NCBI GenBank assembly: GCA_033344875.1 | Contig: JAWPMO010000001.1 | Span: 4,117,595 to 4,181,594, forward strand | From: Ilumatobacteraceae bacterium | GTDB lineage: Bacteria > Actinomycetota > Acidimicrobiia > Acidimicrobiales > Ilumatobacteraceae | DNA: 64,000 nucleotides | Direction: 5' to 3' | In this document: positions 44,801 through 52,403 of the stretch, one piece after another | Layout: every line of letters begins with the position of its first letter | Position numbering within the stretch: the first letter of the stretch is position 1 | Notes under the pieces: model-generated | Database searches by the model: none | What the model saw: only the letters and a program-made list of their open reading frames with translations | What the model was told of the DNA's origin: nothing | Translations under genes and position numbers: made by a program

Positions 44801-45169
44801 CACGACAGCTCGCACGGCGACGTCGTGGCATTCGGCGAGACGCTCATCCCCGGTGAGCGCCCACCACACCGACAACGACTTCGGCGCCGAGAACGTCGCG
44901 TCGAACCCCGCCACCGCCTTGCGCACTTTGCCGGACTTCTTGATCCGGTCGACGAGCGGATACCCGAGCCGTGTCCTCGAGATCGGGTCGCGGCCCTCCA
45001 ACAAGGATTCCAGCTGCTCGGTCGTCACCTCACCGGTCAGCCCGAGGAGGTCGGCCTGGTGGCCGGTCCACTGCCCGGGCAGCTCGCCGTCGGCCTGGGT
45101 CAGATAGCGGGTGTAGTACTGCGCCGTCGCGGTCGCCGATGACGCGTACAAGGTCGTCACACGCAACAT
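41885..45169 (-). CDS. MobF-family conjugative relaxase/helicase (TraA/TrwC-like)
   Basis: A 1,094-residue two-part protein. The N-terminal relaxase (about 1-300) has the early tyrosines (QYYTRYL, Tyr18/19/22) that attack oriT DNA and the histidine metal triad (LDDPQLHTHVVISAKV). The C-terminal part is a RecD-like helicase with Walker A VVGPAGAGKTTML and Walker B VVIDEAGM, followed by a long helical, Arg-rich tail ending near GLDIGL. It nicks and unwinds DNA for conjugative transfer. No coupling protein or secretion genes are present nearby, so transfer would need a helper system. Confidence 0.93.
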   Translation of the reverse strand: MLRVTTLYASSATATAQYYTRYLTQADGELPGQWTGHQADLLGLTGEVTTEQLESLLEGRDPISRTRLGYPLVDRIKKSGKVRKAVAGFDATFSAPKSLSVWWALTGDERLAECHDVAVRAVVDYLERYGSTTRIRSNGRRLHPDTNGLTAAVFRQTTSRLDDPQLHTHVVISAKVCTDDGRWLALDARTLKGYQRALGGLYQSVLRAEVTARFGVAWTDIDKGQADIAGVSAELLNVFSKRAAQVDAAFEAKLAEFWDREGRDPTPKERGALGREAAADTRGRKSGTGAEDLRAVWRREAATVGVTADTLAAGIAAAAQTPSVDPQRVAVGDVVAALAEGRSAWHRLDVTQALCDTVRPRPGIDGRSWAALLERATDRVLDDCIDLDPTGQPRRRRSDGRSVWIEPSARHHTSAMILAQEEHIMSWAIDQQSDPSDPSPTIDTTGLDLMQAEGASTVAGTERLVLVVGPAGAGKTTMLRTAADDLTTHGRQVVGFAPTAKAARVLETGTGMACDTVAKLVYEHTRPDRPPRPDWDLAPGTTVVIDEAGMLATSDLYRLTLLTDEHHWRLALIGDPQQLQAVGRGGMFAELCATGRTIELDTIHRFDNDWEAAASLKLRHGDPTGLQPYLDHDRIHPAPFAEHCDNIANFWMSARFRGEHIAVTTTTNEHVDAINQAVQAHRLETGQLGAGIHHGDGRLFVGDLIVTRHNQRLLHTTCGDSVRNRDYWTIDHIAPTGDLTVTRIDGHGTITLPHTYVTEHVQLGYAATEPGNQSDTATGSITLATPATTCRGLYVAITRGRATNLVCVVTDTHDITDAIDVLEHILATDRADHPATRTRQELAAAVPTTSLQPRCEIPDWFTHLHRTARTELADATTAHTAEQQRDAELRERIDQLGRRLTDLEPRCAPHDHAIARTTTDLHHAEQRRRDAERELANTGRLHRRIARRDLAEANDDAATARTALDELTRRARPLLDQRDQLRQEHHRLQQQLKIDRQLTRTLDRYENRLATAEQRLDALDTWHAWATGHTPPPAALVNAAHHLHQTGGHHRALAEPLTTWIHQNDLAPRQPAPTVQPTIHHPPRPEPPGLDIGL

Positions 45170-45257
45170 GAGGGACCTCCCCAGAGCGCGCGGGCACCTG
45201 TCTGTCCTTCAGGGGTTGTCGATCGGGATGAGGAGGTGTGCATGGTGGGGCTCCGCT

Positions 45258-45665
45258 TCAATCGGTACGTGGGAGCGGCCGGTCGGCGAGGCGCTGCGGG
45301 TGACGGGCAGGGTTGCCGGGTCGGGGCTGGTCGAGATCGATCGACGGGTGGCGCGCTGGGGAGGTGACCTCGCTCAGGGCTGTGATCGCGCAGTGGCCAG
45401 GGACGACGCGTGATGCCATGCAGCCTTCGACCGCGGTGTCGATGCCGTAGCGGATCGACCTGGCGTCCGAGCGCACGCCGGCGTGGCAGCGCACGTCGAG
45501 GCCGGTCACACACGAGCGCAGCGTCGACGACGTTTCATCGTCTGCGGACGGCCCGGGCGACGACGCGACCAGACTCTCGGACCGCGCCGACGCGAACCAG
45601 TGGACCCGGCCAGCCGACGGGCCAGCCGAGCCGGCAACGCTGGTGGTATGTGGCTCAGCGCGCAC
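45258..45665 (-). CDS. Hypothetical protein between relaxase and HTH gene
   Basis: The 135-residue frame has G or C in most third positions, typical of real genes here, and overlaps the end of the upstream HTH gene by 11 bp, as in an operon. The product is Ser/Arg/Pro-rich without membrane segments; its C-terminal part (DLDQPRPGNPARHPQRLADRP) is probably disordered. I do not recognise it. A shadow ORF remains possible. Confidence 0.45.
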   Translation of the reverse strand: MRAEPHTTSVAGSAGPSAGRVHWFASARSESLVASSPGPSADDETSSTLRSCVTGLDVRCHAGVRSDARSIRYGIDTAVEGCMASRVVPGHCAITALSEVTSPARHPSIDLDQPRPGNPARHPQRLADRPLPRTD

Positions 45666-45939
45666 CGGTCACCTCTGCGGCAGCGAGCGCGACGTCGGCG
45701 AGGCCGGCGTCGCACAGCCGAACGACACGACCGGTCATCGCCAGCTCGAGCAGCGCCCACTTCGGGACCCGCAGACAGCCAGCGACTCGGATCACCGGGA
45801 GCCCTTCCATCCCGCCGGACGCTTCGTAGCGGGCGGCGAGCTGGTAGGCCAGCGACCGTCCGATCCGCAGCACCTGACCGGCCTCTTCGACCGTCAGCAC
45901 GACGACATCGGGGATCCCGGGTCCGAACAAGGCGTCCAT
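45655..45939 (-). CDS. Excisionase-like helix-turn-helix protein
   Basis: The 94-residue product holds a MerR/excisionase-type DNA-binding domain: VLTVEEAGQVLRIGRSLAYQLAARYEA and LPVIRVAGCLRVPKWALLEL, in which the SLAYQL and LRVPK features match phage-type Xis proteins. It may direct excision with the integrase or regulate transfer. ATG 45939 was chosen over longer starts because it opens just before the HTH domain. It lies upstream of the relaxase on the same strand. Confidence 0.8.
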   Translation of the reverse strand: MDALFGPGIPDVVVLTVEEAGQVLRIGRSLAYQLAARYEASGGMEGLPVIRVAGCLRVPKWALLELAMTGRVVRLCDAGLADVALAAAEVTGAR

Positions 45940-46094
45940 GGACGTCGACGCTGAACGGTCGACGTCCCGGAATAGGTCCCGGATTACCACCCGACCAAGC
46001 AAAGACTTCGCGAAATCACAGACCCGCCGATCCGGGAACCACCCCGATTACCACCCGGATCACCACCGGACGTCCGCCGTGCGGTGGAGGAGTT

Positions 46095-46261
46095 CCCGAA
46101 TCACTAACCCGGGCGTCCCCGGCCCGACGCAGGGAGCGCCCGAATCACCACCCGGGCGTTCCCGGCCCGAGTCAGGGAGTTCCCGAACACCCCCGGGCGT
46201 TCCCGGCCCGACGCAGGGAGCCCGAATCACCACCCCGGCGTTCCCGAATCGACGCCGGAGC
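46095..46261. repeat. Four degenerate tandem repeats of about 41 bp
   Basis: Copies start with CCCGAA at 46095, 46139, 46182 and 46221 (spacings 44, 43 and 39). Each holds CCCGAATCAC, CCCGGGCGTTCCCGG and GACGCAGGGAG with small changes. The region just upstream (46038-46070) holds related GATTACCACCCGGAT-type pieces. The array lies between the HTH gene and the IS elements and could be an oriT, origin or regulatory region. Confidence 0.75.
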
Positions 46262-46329
46262 TCCGAGCCTGGCCCAACGTCAACTCAACCGTCATGTCGC
46301 CCAACAGAAGTGTCAAGGGCCAACAGGAT

Positions 46330-46404
46330 CTGCCCGGTGGCGGACAGTGGAACTGCCCAGCCGTGGCCAACAGAACTGCCCGGCGGTGGCCAGTAGTTCT
46401 GCCC
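46330..46404. repeat. 23-bp tandem repeats (iteron-like)
   Basis: CTGCCC recurs exactly every 23 bp at 46330, 46353, 46376 and 46399. Each full unit continues with a GTGGC-type core and ends in an A/T pair before the next CTGCCC. Exact spacing of about two helical turns is typical of iterons or of multiple transposase sites at IS ends. The array begins near TGTCAAGGG at 46310. Confidence 0.75.
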
Positions 46405-46465
46405 GGTAGGTCAGGTGGTCAGTGGTGTCACGGCGGGTTCAGGGGGTGGCTGCAATTTCGGGGTT

Positions 46466-47270
46466 CCACCGGTTGGTGCGTGTGACGGGCGATGATGCCC
46501 GCTGTCAAAACCACACAAATCACCAACCGGTGGAGGTCACAGCATGCCAGGCGAAGCATTGGTAGAGAGCGAACGCGTCGTCATCGAGATCGGAATTCGG
46601 GCCGGTCGTAAGAACCTGCAGATCGCGACCGAGCTGGGTCGAGATCCGTCCACGATCTCTCGAGAGATCGAACGCAATGGCGGCCGAGACGGCTACGACG
46701 CCGAACGTGCACAGCGCCGCGCTGACAAGAAGCGGAAACGACCCAAGTCACGGTTGGAGGCCGACCCGGACCTTGGTGTGTATGTCGCCGACCGGCTCGG
46801 CCTGCGTGATTCACCCATGACGATCTCGATCGAGCTCGCACGAGGCGTCCACGGTGTGGTCGCGTCGATCTCGCACGAGTGCATCTATCAGGCGATCTAC
46901 AACAAGCGTGGCCTCGACCGTCACGCCCGACGGTGTTTGCATCTTCGCCGCCGCCGCCGCCGCCGCCGCAACCACCGCAACACCGTGTGCGACAAGTACT
47001 ACAGCCATCCCCTCGGCGACTATCCGACGATTCACAACCGCCCCGAAGATGCGAACGACCGCACTGAGATCGGCCACCTCGAAGGCGACTTGATCACCGG
47101 CAGCTACAACCGGTCAGCGCTCATCACCGTGTTCGACCGGGCCAGCCGCAACTGCTGGATCCAACCCACCGCCAACAAGTCTGCCGACGCCGTGTTCGCA
47201 CTCGTTGCCCTGTTCGAACGGATCCCACCAGCGGCCCGCAAGACGCTGACGTGGGACCAAGGCTCCGAAA
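46466..47270 (+). mobile_element. IS30-family element, 5' part
   Basis: A 13-bp perfect inverted repeat, CCACCGGTTGGTG (46466-46478) and CACCAACCGGTGG (46521-46533), lies just before the transposase start and could form a hairpin blocking read-through transcription. The outer left end is probably near 46440-46466. The right part is missing: the transposase is cut at 47270, where an IS256-type element begins, and no IS30 sequence continues beyond it. Confidence 0.75.
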
Positions 47271-47275
47271 GTTGA
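46544..47275 (+). pseudogene. IS30-family transposase, 3' truncated
   Basis: The 243 residues left contain the N-terminal HTH (IATELGRDPSTISREIERNGG), the ECIYQAIY segment and the first part of the DDE domain: GHLEGDLITG with the first catalytic Asp, and TLTWDQGSE with the second. The sequence then leaves the family and stops after two codons at the junction with the IS256-type element. The third catalytic residue (Glu) is lost, so it is inactive. A CGC trinucleotide run (46946-46969) encodes eight or more arginines. Confidence 0.88.
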
Positions 47276-48740
47276 GTGCCAGGGAGTGGTGTACGACCGG
47301 GCGGTGACCTGGTGAGGGTCCACCGGTGATGACGGCCATCGCGTCAGTCTCAAGAAGACAGTTCAACGACTACTTGAGGAGAAGACACGATGACCGTCCC
47401 TACCACTATCGACGCGGCTGGCTGGCTGCGCAACTATCTCGAGGCCGATGACGGCGACCAGGACCTGGCGCGTGACATGTTGGCGGCGTTCGTGCAGGCG
47501 TTGATGTCGGCCGAGGCGTCGGCTCAGTGCAGCGCCGCGTACAACGAACGCACCGACGAGCGCACGAACAGCCGCAACGGCTATCGGCATCGCGATTGGG
47601 ACACCAGGGTCGGCACGATCGATTTGGCGGTCCCGAAAGGTGCGTGAGGGCAGCTACTACCCGGTGTGGCTGTTGGAGCATCGCCGCCGCGCTGAACAAG
47701 CTCTCGCGTCGGTGGTGGCGCAGTGCTACGTCGAGGGGGTCTCGACGCGCCGGGTCGATGATCTGGTGCGAGCGATGGGGATCGATGGGATGTCGCCGTC
47801 GCAGGTCTCGCGGTTGGCCGCCACGCTGGATGCGAAGGTGGCCGAGTTCCGCAACCGACCCTTGGACGCCGGCCCGTATCGGTATGTGTGGATCGACGCC
47901 CTGACGCAGAAGGTGCGTGAGGGTGGCCGGGTCGTGAACGTCTCCGCGGTGATCGCGACCGCGGTGAACAACGAGGGGCGCCGCGAGATCATCGGGTTCG
48001 ACATCGTGACGACCGAGTCGACGGCGTCGTGGACCGAGTTCCTGCGTTCGTTGGTTGCCCGAGGCCTGTCCGGGGTCGAGCTGGTGATTTCCGATGCTCA
48101 CGGTGGCATCAAGGCCGCGATCGGCCAGGTGCTGGCCGAGGCGTCGTGGCAGCGTTGCCGCACCCATTTCATGGCGAACTTGGCGACGAAGTGCCCCAAG
48201 GCGTCGTGGCCGATGGTCGCCACGCTGGTGCGGTCGATCTTCGAGCAACCCGACCGTGACTCGACCTGGTCGCAGCTCTACGACGTCGTCAACAAGTTGC
48301 ATGGCGCCGGCTTCGCCGAGATCGCCGACAAGGTCCACGACGCCGCCGATGAGATCTTGGCGTTCACGGCGTTCCCGGTCGAGCACTGGCCCAAGATCCG
48401 CTCCAACAACCCCCAGGAGCGGCTGAACAAGGAGATCCGCCGGCGCACCGACGTCGTCGGCATCTTCCCGAACAGGGCTGCTGTGATCCGCCTCGTCGGA
48501 GCGCTGCTCGCCGAGCAGACCGATGAATGGGCGATCGCCCGGCGCTACATGTCCGCCGAATCGCTCGCCAAGCCCCGCCACACCGAGGAGGTGAACCACG
48601 ACGAACCCGCCGAGCTCGAAGCCGCCGCTGGCTGAACGAACCCGATCCCAACTGCCGGTCACCGGTCACGCGAATCGGCGGCGACCGGGCAGACGCGCAC
48701 GCCCCCACACCGACCACGAAACTTCTTGAAGGAGGTGCTT
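47271..48740 (+). mobile_element. IS256-family element inserted in the IS30 transposase
   Basis: The left boundary is where the IS30 reading frame breaks (GTTGAGTGCCAGGGAGTGGTGT follows). The transposase starts 120 bp inside. The right boundary is not clear: no good inverted copy of the left end was seen, but sequence after 48636 stays non-coding until about 48740 (CTTGACAC). The end may have decayed or been deleted together with the rest of the IS30 element. Confidence 0.7.
47390..48635 (+). pseudogene. IS256-family (mutator-type) transposase, frameshifted
   Basis: The N-terminal frame (47390-47647, 85 aa, ending DTRVGTIDLAVPKGA) and the C-terminal frame (47640-48635, starting REGSYYPVWLLEHRRR) together make one normal IS256 transposase. 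They are joined by a one-base shift at CCGAAAGGTGCG near 47630-47640; family members read VPK-LREGSYYP without a break. The catalytic Asp (WIDALTQKVREGGRV), second Asp (VISDAHGG) and Glu (NNPQERLNKEIRRR) remain. It is therefore disabled unless the A/G run allows +1 recoding. Confidence 0.88.
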
Positions 48741-48804
48741 GACACCAGAGCCTGAAACGCGTTCAATGACCGCCGAGCCGAGCAACACAAATCAGCTCAC
48801 GGCT

Positions 48805-49226
48805 GACGAGATGACCGTCGACACCGACGCCTCGCACACCACCCCACGGCACTTGACCCGCTTCGAAATGCGCTGGCGCTCATCGATGGCGAACCGTTCG
48901 AGGAAGCGGGCTACGAGTGGGCGGACCTCGACGCTCGCCTCTATGAACGGATCGTGGAGGCCGCAGCGCGGCTCTTCGAACTCGCGTGCGAAGCCGGTGA
49001 CTTTGCGTCGGCGCGGGACGCTCTGGTGCGTGGGCTCCAGGGTGTACCCGGCCACGAAAAGCTCTATCGGCTACGCATGCAACTCGAGCATCGATGTGTC
49101 GGACCTACAGCAGTGCATGGCGTCTTCAACGATCTGACTTACCAACTCGATGCGCTCGACTGCGAGCCGTCGGATGAAACGTTGGCCACCTATCACCATC
49201 TGACCGGTCGGCGAGCAGCGTCGTGA
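48805..49226 (+). pseudogene. C-terminal remnant of a BTAD-domain regulator, frameshifted
   Basis: The frame ending at 49226 reads LDPLRNALALIDGEPFEEAG, YEWADLDARLYERIVEAAA, RLFELACEAGDFASARDALV and ends in LDCEPSDETLATYHHLTGRR. This is the bacterial transcriptional activator domain (BTAD) and its usual C-terminus. The frame is open only back to a stop at 48803; the residues expected before it (MTVDTDASHTT) lie in another frame just upstream, so a frameshift is present near 48845. The N-terminal part is missing, cut at the IS junction. It is inferred to be a dead gene. Confidence 0.7.
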
Positions 49227-49501
49227 TTGTCCGCTGCTCGATGCGACTGTGACAGCACCGGCCTGTGCCCGATCGAGTGGCGGGACCGTGGTTTCCTCAA
49301 TCTGACTCGACCAGTAGTACTTCAGGGCGTCGCTGAGCACTGTGTTGCAGGCGTTCCCACCGTCCCCGCCACATCCGGCTCGAGCAACTTGCCGAAGTGG
49401 ACCGATTGGTCGGTCGCCATTATGGAGCTCGTCGTTGGGGCGTGCTGCGAAGGGTTCGTCAATCACGCTCGTCGCGCTCACCTCTCCGCCACGATCCCCG
49501 A
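49227..49501. other. Junction region without a convincing gene
   Basis: This stretch lies between the BTAD remnant and the end of the SDR gene. A minus-strand frame begins at 49505 directly behind the SDR stop (VIGDRGGEVSATSVIDEPFAARP onward) and might be the start of a further operon gene cut off by the rearrangement. It has no family features I know. Confidence 0.4.
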
Positions 49502-50233
49502 TCACATCAGGGTTGCGCCGCCGTCGACGAGCAGCATCTGCCCAGTGACATATGACGACAGGTCAGACGCGAGGAACAACGACGCATCGCCCATGTCGGC
49601 CGGGTCACCCCATCGACGTAGCGGGATTGACTCCAGCGAGGCTTCATAGACGGCCTCGTCGTAGCGGCTGCGCTCCGTCAGCTTGGTGCTGACCAAGCCG
49701 GGCGCCACGCCATTCACTCTGATGGAGTCGCGAGCCCAAGCGTGCGCGAGAGACTTCGTCAGCGTGACCAGTGCCCCCTTGCTTGCGGCGTACGCGGGTT
49801 GCCCCGGGGTGGCGATAAAACTCGATGTCGAGCCGATCAATACTACCGACCCGGCGGACTTAGAGAGCAGTGGATGGAACGCCGTACACACACTCATCAC
49901 GCCGTTGAGATTGACATCGATCACAGAACGAAAGATGTCCATGGTGTACTCGGCGCGGGAGTAGGCGACGGTGCCGACGCTCACGACGAGCACGTCGAGA
50001 CGATCGAAGGACGCAGCAAGGGCGGTGACCGCAGCGTCGTCGACGATATCGAGTTGGTGGAAGCTCATTCCTCCGAGATCAGTGTCGGCGTACTCATCAG
50101 GTGTCGCCCGCGTGCCGGTGACGCTCACCTCGGCGTCTGCGTCGAGGAATCTGCGCGCGATACCCAGGCCGATGCCGCTTGATCCGCCGGCTACGAGCAC
50201 GCGTCGGCCCATGAGGTCGATTGACACCGTCAT
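49502..50233 (-). CDS. Short-chain dehydrogenase/reductase (SDR)
   Basis: The 243-residue classical SDR has the NAD(P)-binding GGSSGIG (16-22), catalytic Ser in IGSTSSF, Tyr/Lys in YAASKGA and the C-terminal DGGATLM. The usual NNAG motif is replaced by VVSVGT. It oxidises or reduces a hydroxyl/keto group and would suit the 3-hydroxyacyl-CoA or cyclic-alcohol step of the pathway. It is the last complete gene of the leftward operon, following the 92-aa ORF by five bases. Confidence 0.88.
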   Translation of the reverse strand: MTVSIDLMGRRVLVAGGSSGIGLGIARRFLDADAEVSVTGTRATPDEYADTDLGGMSFHQLDIVDDAAVTALAASFDRLDVLVVSVGTVAYSRAEYTMDIFRSVIDVNLNGVMSVCTAFHPLLSKSAGSVVLIGSTSSFIATPGQPAYAASKGALVTLTKSLAHAWARDSIRVNGVAPGLVSTKLTERSRYDEAVYEASLESIPLRRWGDPADMGDASLFLASDLSSYVTGQMLLVDGGATLM

Positions 50234-50238
50234 TGAAG

Positions 50239-50517
50239 TCAGTCTTCGGCGGCCACTGGCGGTTTGGTGTCGTCGGTTGGTGCTGAGCTGACCGCATCGG
50301 GCACACCGAGCACCATGTTGTAGAGGTCTTCATGCTTTGCACTCGGGCAGGGAAGGCGAATGAAGTAGGTCGAGTGACACATCCCGTGGTCGACCGGTCC
50401 GTAGACGTTGTGGCCTCGGTCACGCAATCCCCACCACCTCGCGGGACTCATGCATTGTGTTGCCTCTCGAGAGCGGTTCGTAGTGCAGGACACGACGATT
50501 CCGTGGCGGGTGGTCAT
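50239..50517 (-). CDS. Small protein (92 aa) with partial VOC-like motif
   Basis: The frame starts with an ATGA overlap at the upstream hydrolase stop and ends five bases before the SDR start, so it fits the operon closely. The segment GLRDRGHNVYGPVDHGMCHSTYF resembles the C-terminal half of a VOC-family domain (the GPxDHGxCxSxYF strand pair), but the first half of such a domain is missing and the tail (PTDDTKPPVAAED) is disordered. It may be a truncated VOC gene or a real small protein. No firm function. Confidence 0.5.
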   Translation of the reverse strand: MTTRHGIVVSCTTNRSREATQCMSPARWWGLRDRGHNVYGPVDHGMCHSTYFIRLPCPSAKHEDLYNMVLGVPDAVSSAPTDDTKPPVAAED

Positions 50518-51569
50518 GACAACAGACGGATGATGTCCGCCGCCAGGTGTTCTGGTACGTGGAGGGGTCCGAAGTGGTGCAGATGGTCGTACTGGATGAG
50601 CCGCGCCGATGGCAGTGCCTCAACAAGCGCTGCGGCGTGGTCGGCTGGTCCGGGAGACGTGGTGGCCTTTCCGGCGGCCACCGTGACCTCGGACATCACG
50701 TCAGCGAAGCGGTCGAGGGTCATTCTTACTCCGTCCTCGAACGACGCCGCTTCGTGTTCGGCCCGACACGCGAGGCGAACCGTTCCGTCTGCCAGGTCGC
50801 GAAAACCGAATTGGACGTATTCGGCGAGCGAGTCGGCGCGCAGCGAATTGAGCGGCGCTCGTCCAGCATAGCGATGGAGTGCCTCCGCCCGAGAGTTGAA
50901 GACCTCCCGTCGGTTCCGTGCGGCATCGATCAGGCGCCCCCCGGGGTGGCTGTCGACGGGACCAGCAGGGAATACGATCGGTTCGAAAAGGAAGGCACCT
51001 GAGACGGTTCCAGCTCGCATGGCTTCCAGCAGGAGCACCGAACTCCCACCCATCGAATGGCCGAAGGCGCGCACAGGCCCACCGCCGAGTTTGTCCACAA
51101 CGGCCGACAGATCTTCCGCCATGCGAGACCAGGAGAAGTCACCTGAGTGAGGTGCCTCCGAGTCACCGTGACCCCGGTAGTCGATGGCCCAGACACTGAA
51201 GTGTGACGCGAGCGCGGCTCCGAGTGGTCTGTAGCATCGGCCATGGAAGCCGGTGGCATGGCTGATGACGAGTGGTGGTCCATCACCACCAAGGTGATGC
51301 ATCACGATCGCTGTGCCATCCGCAGATCGGACCATGTGTGCGTTGGGGTCGTCTCGAATTCGCCACTCGGCGGCGTTCAGGTACTCGTTGCCTTCGTGAC
51401 GAACGACATGAACGATCGAGCTGGGCTCAGATTTTTCGATCGAGACCACCCTGTATAGATCGTCGATGTCAGGTAACCCGATCACCGCGTGGGGATACAG
51501 CAGGTCGGCAGTCTGCGACCGGTGGACGATTGTGCCACTTTCGTCATCGAAGAAGATGATCGATTCCAC
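50514..51569 (-). CDS. Alpha/beta hydrolase with N-terminal extension
   Basis: The 351-residue product has an unusual N-terminal part (about 1-75; FFDDESGTIVHRSQTADLLYPH) and then a standard alpha/beta hydrolase: HATGFHGRCYRP oxyanion region, AIDYRGHGDSEAP, nucleophile elbow GHSMGGSS, and the final catalytic His in YDHLHHFGPLH. It may cleave an ester, lactone or C-C bond of a ring-opening product. It is the second gene of the leftward operon, two bases after the first hydrolase. Confidence 0.85.
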   Translation of the reverse strand: MESIIFFDDESGTIVHRSQTADLLYPHAVIGLPDIDDLYRVVSIEKSEPSSIVHVVRHEGNEYLNAAEWRIRDDPNAHMVRSADGTAIVMHHLGGDGPPLVISHATGFHGRCYRPLGAALASHFSVWAIDYRGHGDSEAPHSGDFSWSRMAEDLSAVVDKLGGGPVRAFGHSMGGSSVLLLEAMRAGTVSGAFLFEPIVFPAGPVDSHPGGRLIDAARNRREVFNSRAEALHRYAGRAPLNSLRADSLAEYVQFGFRDLADGTVRLACRAEHEAASFEDGVRMTLDRFADVMSEVTVAAGKATTSPGPADHAAALVEALPSARLIQYDHLHHFGPLHVPEHLAADIIRLLS

Positions 51570-51571
51570 GG

Positions 51572-52348
51572 CTAGCTCCGTTCTCCTGGGCTGTCCACAG
51601 AGTCACAGAATGCGGTGATCATCCCAAGGAGATCCTCCGTGGCCTCTCGATGCGGCCAGTGGTCGACACCGGCGATGCGCTCTAGCTCGACGGCGCCCGA
51701 GACTCTGGCAGCAATGCGCTCGAGTTGCTCGTCGGAGCCGAATCTGTCGAGCACACCTTGAACCGCAAGAACAGGGCACGTCACCGCTGCCAGTTCTGCG
51801 TCCAGACTCCAGTCCACCGATCCAGCAGCAGTCCACACGGCAGCCCAGTTCTCCAGCAGTGCCTCGGGACGGCGATGCTGTCGGCGGAGACTCTCGAGCA
51901 ACTTCCCGTGGTTCGCCATCAACCCGGCGATTTCGTCAATTGCCAGCTGTTCTACGAAGACGTGCGCAGCAATCGACACGATGCCGAGCGGTGCCACTGC
52001 GTCACCGCGGGCGTATGGGTAGGCCAGGGCGATCGAAGCTCCATCACTGTGCCCGACCAGAATCGGCGCGGCTTCGCCGCGTTCGGTGAGCAGTGACGCG
52101 AGCGTTCGAGCTTCGTCGATTAGGAACGTCGTGGGCCAAGGGGCCGGCCGGTCCGGTGACCGTCCATAGCCCAACCTGTCGTACGCGACCACTTTGCGGC
52201 AGGTCGCACGGGCGAGAGCAGTAGGGAACTGACCCCACCCGGCCACCGACCCAAGGCCCTCGTGAAGCAGCACGATGGGGGCGCGCCCCAACGTGCCTGC
52301 CAACTCGAATTCTTCGATGTGGAGCTGAAACCCCTGTTCAGCGTCCAT
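51572..52348 (-). CDS. Alpha/beta hydrolase preceded by a poly-G tract
   Basis: The 258-residue hydrolase has IVLLHEGLGSVAGWGQFP, AYDRLGYGRS, nucleophile GHSDGASIAL and the C-terminal VDHWPHREA catalytic His; the GHSDGA elbow is that of lipase/lactonase-like relatives. It is the first gene of the leftward operon. ATG 52348 is the simplest start. A GTG (52354) and an ATG (52393) lie in frame upstream; the ATG 52393 reading runs through a 14-nt G tract and would be switched on and off by length changes. Confidence 0.83.
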   Translation of the reverse strand: MDAEQGFQLHIEEFELAGTLGRAPIVLLHEGLGSVAGWGQFPTALARATCRKVVAYDRLGYGRSPDRPAPWPTTFLIDEARTLASLLTERGEAAPILVGHSDGASIALAYPYARGDAVAPLGIVSIAAHVFVEQLAIDEIAGLMANHGKLLESLRRQHRRPEALLENWAAVWTAAGSVDWSLDAELAAVTCPVLAVQGVLDRFGSDEQLERIAARVSGAVELERIAGVDHWPHREATEDLLGMITAFCDSVDSPGERS

Positions 52349-52353
52349 ATCCA

Positions 52354-52367
52354 CCCCCCCCCCCCCC
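52354..52367. repeat. Homopolymer of 14 G (minus strand) at the start of the hydrolase gene
   Basis: Fourteen C on the plus strand, read as G in the minus-strand gene, end six bases before its ATG and occupy the ribosome-binding position. Homopolymers of this length are rare and slip during replication. Such tracts drive phase variation in other bacteria. A sequencing or assembly artefact in the exact length is also possible. Confidence 0.9.
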
Positions 52368-52403
52368 GAAAGCTGTTTCGCAAGAGGCCGCATCGGGAAT
52401 TAC

